From Oscillospiraceae bacterium (GTDB lineage Bacteria > Bacillota > Clostridia > Oscillospirales > Acutalibacteraceae): a stretch of DNA of 10,082 bases. This document shows, piece by piece, positions 6,627 to 10,082 of the stretch; the first letter of the stretch is position 1, and the number at the start of each line of letters is the position of its first letter. Made by a program: the position numbers and the translations under genes. The notes beneath the pieces were generated by a model. The model was not told the origin of the DNA. It worked only from the letters and a program-made list of their open reading frames with translations, and searched no databases. Location: positions 1-10,082 of the forward strand of contig JAISII010000117.1 of NCBI GenBank assembly GCA_031262125.1. Reading direction: 5' to 3'.

Positions 6627-8596
6627 ATTTCGGTGAACTCATCGGGATTAAATGAAGCAAAATTTTGTATATCAATTTCATCATTGTTATCGCTAATATT
6701 GTCGGGAGCTGTTTCGGGAATATCCTCGGGCATAATTTCGGGATAATCCGGCGGGGTTACGTCGTTTTCGTCGGCAAAATAAATATCGTACCAAACCAAA
6801 AAAACATACACTGTCCAAATGCGGCGGCTGTTGTCTTCTTTGCCCTCAAAATGCTCGTCCAGCAGGTTAAGCAAAAAGTCTTTATTAAAAAACTGGTAGC
6901 AGGTTGGGCTTTGAAAACGCTCTTTAACTACGTTATAGTATTTTTCGTCACGCAGCCAAACACGGGTTGGCACGGGGAAGCCCAATTTTTCTTTTTGAGC
7001 GGTCTCGGGCGGCAAATGACGCATTGCGGCTTTACGCATGGCATATTTTGTGTTGTGCTTGTTTACCCGCAAATGTGTGGGCAACTGAGAAGCCACACGA
7101 AAAACTTCTTTATCTAAAAACGGCACACGCAGCTCCAGCGAGTTTGCCATACTCATACGGTCAGCTTTTAAAAGAATATCGCCGACCATCCACAGGTTAA
7201 TGTCTAAATATTGCATTTTTGTAACATCGTCGTACCTGCGGGCACGGCGATAATATTTTTTTGTATAGTCCTGCGGACGTCTTACGATTGTTGGTTTTAG
7301 CAAAAGGTCGTATTTTTCGTCCTCATCAAACATAAAGGCATTGCCGATAAACCTCTCCTCCAGCGGGTGAGCGGCACGGATAAGGTAATCACGACCTTTA
7401 ATATCGGGCAGTTTTTTGCACAGGTTTGCAATTGCCTTACGCAAAAAATAGGGTACGATTTTTTGATAAACCTTAAACACCCTTGGGTCGTTATAGCAGG
7501 TGTAGCCGCCAAAAAGTTCGTCTGCACCCTCGCCCGAGAGCACAACCTTAACATATTGGCTTGCCAAAAGCGAAACAAAATAAAGGGCAATGCACGAAGG
7601 GTCGGCAAGGGGCTGGTCCATTTGGTACTGAATACGAGGTACAGCACCCCAAAACTCCTCGCTTTTTATTAACTTTGTGTGGTGTTCTACGCCTATTTTT
7701 TCGCTTAGGCGTTCTGCCCAGCTTATTTCGTTGTATTTTAGGCCAAAGTCAAAACCCACCGTAAAGGTTTTTTGGTCGGCAAAATAGGTAGAAACATAGC
7801 TGGAGTCAACCCCGCTGGACAAAAAGCACCCAACCTCAACGTCGGCAATTTTATGAGCTTCGACCGATTCTTCAAAAACCTTTTCTATCATATCGGTGGC
7901 TTGCTCTTCGGTTATTTGGCTGTTGGGGCGGAACTTTGGTTCCCAGTAACGCTGGGTGGTAATTTCGCCGTTTTCAAAAAGCAAATAGTGTGCGGGCAAA
8001 AGCTGATATACGCCCTCAAAAAAAGTATCGGGCGGCACGGCATATTGGAAAGAAAGATAAGTGTCCAGAGCTTTATAATTGAATTGTTTTTTAAATTGCG
8101 GGTGCTTTAAAATGCTTTTAATTTCCGAGCCGTAAACAAAAGCATCGCCCACCATACAATAGTGCAGCGGCTTTATCCCAAAAAAATCCCTTGCCATAAA
8201 AAGCGACTTTTTGGTTTTGTTATAAATAGCAAAGCCGAACATACCACGCAGCTTTTGCAACATACCAACGCCCCACTGCTCATAGCCGTGCAGCAACACT
8301 TCGCTGTCGGTATGGGTTTTAAAAAAATGCCCTTGCTGCTGCAACTCTTCCCGCAGGGCTTTGTAATTATAAATCTCGCCGTTAAAGGTCAGCACCAGCG
8401 TGCCGTCTTCGTTATAAAGCGGCTGAGAACCTTGCTCTAAGTCGATAATACTCAACCGCCTAAAGCCCATTGCAATATTTTCGTCAACATAAAAACCCTC
8501 CGAATCGGGACCACGATGGGTTATTACGTTAGCCATTGTTTTTATTACTTGCTCTTTTTGTATTAATTCGCCGGTAAAACCGCAAATGCCGCACAT
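6608..8596 (-). CDS. asnB: Glutamine-dependent asparagine synthetase family protein (AsnB)
   Basis: Transfers ammonia from glutamine to an ATP-activated carboxylate: aspartate in true asparagine synthetases, meso-diaminopimelate in peptidoglycan for some Gram-positive AsnB/LtsA relatives. The N-terminal Ntn glutaminase domain starts MCGICGF, leaving Cys2 as nucleophile, with HRGPDSEGF (27-35), RRLSIIDLEQG (46-56), FNGEIYNY (71-78) and TDSEVLLHGYEQWG (96-109). The synthetase domain has PP-loop LSSGVDSS (259-266), LSGEGADELFGGY (353-365), KADRMSMANSLELRVPFLD and KLGFPVPTRVWLRD. All catalytic landmarks are intact. The core ends near residue 607; residues 608-662 form an extra tail with 18 Asp/Glu, many prolines and no Lys, Arg or His. 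The start is supported by AAGGAG 11 bases upstream. Convergent with udg; the last codons overlap the udg remnant. Sequence alone does not settle which substrate it amidates. Confidence 0.93.
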   Translation of the reverse strand: MCGICGFTGELIQKEQVIKTMANVITHRGPDSEGFYVDENIAMGFRRLSIIDLEQGSQPLYNEDGTLVLTFNGEIYNYKALREELQQQGHFFKTHTDSEVLLHGYEQWGVGMLQKLRGMFGFAIYNKTKKSLFMARDFFGIKPLHYCMVGDAFVYGSEIKSILKHPQFKKQFNYKALDTYLSFQYAVPPDTFFEGVYQLLPAHYLLFENGEITTQRYWEPKFRPNSQITEEQATDMIEKVFEESVEAHKIADVEVGCFLSSGVDSSYVSTYFADQKTFTVGFDFGLKYNEISWAERLSEKIGVEHHTKLIKSEEFWGAVPRIQYQMDQPLADPSCIALYFVSLLASQYVKVVLSGEGADELFGGYTCYNDPRVFKVYQKIVPYFLRKAIANLCKKLPDIKGRDYLIRAAHPLEERFIGNAFMFDEDEKYDLLLKPTIVRRPQDYTKKYYRRARRYDDVTKMQYLDINLWMVGDILLKADRMSMANSLELRVPFLDKEVFRVASQLPTHLRVNKHNTKYAMRKAAMRHLPPETAQKEKLGFPVPTRVWLRDEKYYNVVKERFQSPTCYQFFNKDFLLNLLDEHFEGKEDNSRRIWTVYVFLVWYDIYFADENDVTPPDYPEIMPEDIPETAPDNISDNNDEIDIQNFASFNPDEFTEIQPEDI

Positions 8597-8631
8597 ATTT
8601 TATGTTCTCCTTGTATTTTAAATTTTGTATC

Positions 8632-8747
8632 AACCACCCCGTCTGCTCTGTTCAATCTAAAAATATATTTATTTTTTTAGATTTTTAATAAAAAATAAAT
8701 TTTATTTTTTATAAAGGGAGCAGCCACCCCTCCACGGAGGGGAATAT
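8632..8747 (+). repeat. Repeat unit copy A, expanded by an AT-rich centre
   Basis: Begins AACCACCCCGTCT (8632-8644) and ends with a 24-base block (8724-8747) that contains CCCCTCCACGGAGGGG. CTGCTC (8643-8648) can pair with GAGCAG (8718-8723). Between these arms lie about 70 very AT-rich bases. The outer and end blocks recur inverted at 8838-8889, where the centre is only a short hairpin, so this copy looks like the same element with extra AT-rich DNA in its loop. Confidence 0.65.
8654..8683. repeat. AT-rich hairpin inside repeat copy A
   Basis: AATCTAAAAA (8654-8663) and TTTTTAGATT (8674-8683) form a perfect 10-bp stem with a 10-base loop. It sits upstream of asnB within the AT-rich centre of repeat copy A. 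It may be part of an inserted AT-rich sequence; a regulatory role is not shown. Confidence 0.5.
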
Positions 8748-8769
8748 TTCTGCATTGCCGAGACATTGG
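8735..8769 (+). repeat. 35-base direct repeat, copy 1
   Basis: Starts CGGAGGGGAATATTTCTGCA and continues through TTGCCGAGACATTGG. It matches 9008-9042 at 33 of 35 positions. It overlaps the end of repeat copy A, so the shared part extends past that unit's boundary. Confidence 0.8.
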
Positions 8770-8837
8770 GCTGGTTAGAGGGTTTGCTTATGGATAACCT
8801 AACATTGTGGTTTGCTATTAGTCTATTGTTTGTGCTA

Positions 8838-8889
8838 ATATTCCCCTCCGGGGAGGGGTGGATTCGCTTTAGCGAAGACGGGGTGGTTT
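8838..8889 (-). repeat. Repeat unit copy B, compact and inverted
   Basis: Read on the minus strand: AACCACCCCGTCT (8889-8877), a palindromic centre TTCGCTAAAGCGAA, then a 24-base block (8861-8838). That block matches the end block of copy A (8724-8747) at 23 of 24 positions, and the 13-base opening matches 8632-8644 exactly. The block itself is self-complementary (CCCCTCC/GGAGGGG around GG). The layout suggests a small dispersed palindromic element with two hairpins. Confidence 0.7.
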
Positions 8890-8956
8890 GTGTGCAAAAT
8901 TTTTTTAAAAAATAAAATTTAAATAAAAATTTGATTATGCTTGCTCGGTGTGGTTT

Positions 8957-8970
8957 GCGACGCAAGTCGC
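8957..8970. repeat. Hairpin GCGAC-GCAA-GTCGC
   Basis: A perfect 5-bp stem closed by GCAA, a GNRA-type tetraloop. It lies just outside the left arm of the 37-base inverted repeat, mirroring the hairpin at 9703-9719 outside the right arm. Confidence 0.6.
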
Positions 8971-8971
8971 T

Positions 8972-9008
8972 TCTTGCTTCTTGTCTCATGCATCTTGCTC
9001 CTTGAAGC
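8972..9008 (+). repeat. 37-base inverted repeat, left arm
   Basis: Opens TCTTGCTTCTTGT and closes TCTTGCTCCTTGAAGC with an 8-base variable middle. Its reverse complement at 9664-9700 matches at 33 of 37 positions. The arms enclose the gene at 9158-9628. The internal TCTTG/CTTG motif recurs imperfectly, so the arm is itself a short degenerate repeat. Confidence 0.75.
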
Positions 9009-9042
9009 GGAGGGGAATTTTTCTGCATTGCCGAGACCTTGG
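9008..9042 (+). repeat. 35-base direct repeat, copy 2
   Basis: Starts CGGAGGGGAATTTTTCTGCA and runs through TTGCCGAGACCTTGG; two mismatches against 8735-8769. It abuts the left arm of the 37-base inverted repeat. Confidence 0.8.
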
Positions 9043-9157
9043 ACTCTAAAATGTGGTTTAAAAAAATTACCCGTTATAACAGTATATTATCAAATTCTCA
9101 GGAAAAATTAAAAAAGAAGTACACGACTAAAATTTTAAAAAATCGGGAGAATCTAAT

Positions 9158-9628
9158 ATGTGGGGAATTTTAATTGCAGTTGTATCTGGGCTGCTGATGA
9201 GTGTGCAAGGCGTGTTTAACACTGGGGTTACAAAGCAAACCAGCATGTGGGCTTGCAATATGTTTGTGCAGCTTACGGCGTTTATTGTTTGCCTTGCAAT
9301 GTGGGCAATAACCGACCGCAGCAACCTGCTCGACTTGTTTAAGATTGATAACAAATATATGCTCGTGGGCGGCATTATGGGTGCACTAATAACCTTTACG
9401 GTTATTAAGAGCATGGACAGCTTGGGGCCCGCCCACGCAGTTATGATTATTGTAATTGCACAGCTGCTTATTGCCTACCTTATTGAGCTTTTTGGAATGT
9501 TCGGCGTTGAAAAGGTAGATTTTGATTTAAAAAAATTTGTTGGCATTGCAATTGCAATAGGTGGCATTGTGCTGTTTAAGTGGGATGATACCTTTGGGAA
9601 ATTTTTTGCGAATAATACGACGGTTTAA
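9158..9628 (+). CDS. Small YdcZ/DUF606-type membrane protein of the DMT superfamily
   Basis: 156 residues with about five predicted membrane helices (roughly 2-20, 30-50, 67-85, 92-113 and 126-141), the size and layout of YdcZ-type (DUF606, PF04657) proteins of the drug/metabolite transporter superfamily. The N-terminal pattern GLLMSVQGVFNTGV (11-24) fits the G-x-x-x-(P/S)-x-Q-x-x-x-N signature of that family. The substrate is unknown; such half-size members often work as pairs, but no partner gene is next to this one. The C-terminal tail is short and soluble. The start ATG at 9158 follows GGGAG (9145-9149). The gene stands alone, inside an inverted repeat and divergent from asnB. Confidence 0.82.
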   Translation: MWGILIAVVSGLLMSVQGVFNTGVTKQTSMWACNMFVQLTAFIVCLAMWAITDRSNLLDLFKIDNKYMLVGGIMGALITFTVIKSMDSLGPAHAVMIIVIAQLLIAYLIELFGMFGVEKVDFDLKKFVGIAIAIGGIVLFKWDDTFGKFFANNTTV

Positions 9629-9634
9629 AAAATA

Positions 9635-9651
9635 TCTGCATTCTGCATTTT
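9635..9651 (+). repeat. 17-base direct repeat, copy 1 (TCTGCATTCTGCATTTT)
   Basis: An exact copy lies at 9865-9881. It consists of two units of TCTGCATT and shares TTCTGCATT with the 35-base repeats at 8735 and 9008. It starts seven bases after the stop of the membrane protein gene. Confidence 0.7.
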
Positions 9652-9663
9652 TTCTCTCCCCCT

Positions 9664-9700
9664 GCTTCAAGGAGCAAGAAACAAGATACAAGAAGCAAGA
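9664..9700 (-). repeat. 37-base inverted repeat, right arm
   Basis: The reverse complement matches 8972-9008 at 33 of 37 positions (13 exact, 8 variable, 16 exact). It lies 35 bases downstream of the membrane protein gene, with a GC hairpin on its outer side as on the left. Confidence 0.75.
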
Positions 9701-9702
9701 TA

Positions 9703-9791
9703 TAGCGGCGTAGCCGCTACTTGCAAAATGTTTCATTTTGCAAAGAGGAGCAACCAACCGTAAAGCGTAGCTTTTTGTGCTTGCACAAAAA
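9703..9791. repeat. Cluster of four short perfect hairpins
   Basis: In order: TAGCGGC-GTA-GCCGCTA (9703-9719); TTGCAAAATG-TTT-CATTTTGCAA (9721-9743); AAAGC-GTA-GCTTT (9762-9774); and TTTTTGTGC-TT-GCACAAAAA (9772-9791, partly exclusive with the previous one). The first and third share a GCGTAGC tip, of the same GCGNAGC type as the hairpin at 3656-3688. None is followed by a clean T-run. The rest of 9629-9887 (259 bases) holds the repeats listed separately and no gene that I can support. Confidence 0.7.
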
Positions 9792-9864
9792 CAAGCTCAT
9801 AAGGGCGTGTTGCGACGAGGAGGTGGCAAGTCGTAGCCTTGACGGAAGGAGAAAAAAGAGAATT

Positions 9865-9881
9865 TCTGCATTCTGCATTTT
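9865..9881 (+). repeat. 17-base direct repeat, copy 2
   Basis: Identical to 9635-9651. It lies seven bases from the stop codon of the penicillin-binding protein gene on the other strand. The two copies bracket the hairpin cluster and the right inverted-repeat arm. Confidence 0.7.
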
Positions 9882-9887
9882 GATTTA

Positions 9888-10082
9888 TCATTTCTTAAAG
9901 TACGCATCCAGCATTGCTTTGGCAACAGTCATCGAATATCTGCCGTAAGCTCCGTGTTCCATCACCACAGCTACGGCTACCTCGGGTTTGTCGTAGGGGG
10001 CATAGCAAATAAATGTGGCATGGTCCGAGCCGGAATTTTCGGCTGTGCCGGTTTTTGCCGCCACGGGAACGTCATAACCGCC
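9888..10082 (-). CDS. Class B penicillin-binding protein, last 64 codons only
   Basis: A peptidoglycan transpeptidase whose N-terminus and most of the catalytic domain lie beyond the right edge. The visible fragment starts GGYDVPVAAKTGTAEN, with KTGTA being the third active-site box of penicillin-binding transpeptidases. It goes on with HATFICYAPYDKPEVAVAVV, the beta-strand region typical of class B enzymes (PBP2/MrdA, FtsI, SpoVD type), and ends in AMLDAYFKK and a TGA at 9890-9888. The SxxK and SxN boxes are off-window, so elongation, division or sporulation type cannot be told apart. Transcribed towards the repeat region. Confidence 0.88.
   Translation of the reverse strand, partial: GGYDVPVAAKTGTAENSGSDHATFICYAPYDKPEVAVAVVMEHGAYGRYSMTVAKAMLDAYFKK

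Larger units (their letters stand above)
8597..9157. other. Repeat-rich intergenic region without a supported gene
   Basis: 561 bases between the starts of asnB (minus) and the small membrane protein gene (plus). Both promoters should lie here, but I cannot pick a convincing pair of boxes for either. No T-box or riboswitch signature was seen on the asnB side. The region holds two inverted copies of a GC-rich repeat, a 35-base direct repeat, an AT-rich hairpin and one arm of a 37-base inverted repeat, listed separately. The short open stretches here have no ribosome site or recognisable product. Confidence 0.7.

Noticed and set aside
8597..8900. T-box or riboswitch leader for asnB
   Set aside because: No T-box consensus, specifier-like structure or known aptamer signature was seen; the structured elements here are dispersed-type repeats lying on both strands.
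8735..9881. CRISPR array
   Set aside because: The repeats come in pairs at irregular distances, in mixed orientations and with different sequences, and there is no regular spacer series or cas gene.
9721..9948. A plus-strand open frame of 75 codons across the hairpin cluster
   Set aside because: It runs through four palindromes, has no ribosome site and overlaps the well-supported PBP gene on the opposite strand.

Overview
The window looks like a chromosomal segment of an anaerobic Clostridia-type Firmicute, perhaps from the Oscillospiraceae/Ruminococcaceae side. This rests on gene content (a MurT/GatD-like pair, RecD2, a family-4 uracil-DNA glycosylase, a YdcZ-type membrane protein), AT-rich intergenic DNA, purine-rich ribosome binding sites and A/T-tolerant codon use. 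It is an inference from protein style, not a database match. Six complete protein genes, two genes cut by the window edges and one gene remnant are visible.

Layout. (1) Positions 1-1151, minus strand: a citrate synthase missing its C-terminus. (2) 1152-1479: a divergent intergenic region with a recognisable promoter for each side and an imperfect dyad between them. (3) 1480-6511, plus strand: a probable four-gene operon murT-gatD-recD2-udg with gaps of 45, 65 and 29 bp; the 65-bp gap holds a perfect 15-bp hairpin. (4) 6537-6626: a leftover C-terminal piece of a second uracil-DNA glycosylase gene, directly behind the intact one. (5) 6608-8596, minus strand: a glutamine-dependent asparagine synthetase family protein (AsnB) with an acidic C-terminal tail, convergent with the operon. 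(6) 8597-9157 and 9629-9887: repeat-rich DNA with inverted repeats, direct repeats and tight hairpins on both sides of a small membrane protein gene (9158-9628). (7) 9888-10082, minus strand: the last 64 codons of a class B penicillin-binding protein.

How the genes fit together. MurT and GatD are known as the two subunits of the enzyme that amidates the D-glutamate of lipid II, AsnB relatives can amidate meso-diaminopimelate in peptidoglycan in some Gram-positives, and the PBP fragment cross-links peptidoglycan. The region therefore has a cell-wall flavour, alongside DNA maintenance (RecD2, UDG) and central metabolism (citrate synthase). The most notable point is that the GatD-like protein lacks both the cysteine and the histidine that a class I glutaminase needs at their usual places, so this pair may not work by the textbook mechanism. 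The next most notable is the gene-tail remnant behind udg, which differs from the intact gene mainly at silent codon positions and looks like a scar of gene replacement. I see no CRISPR array, phage gene, transposase, rRNA or tRNA.
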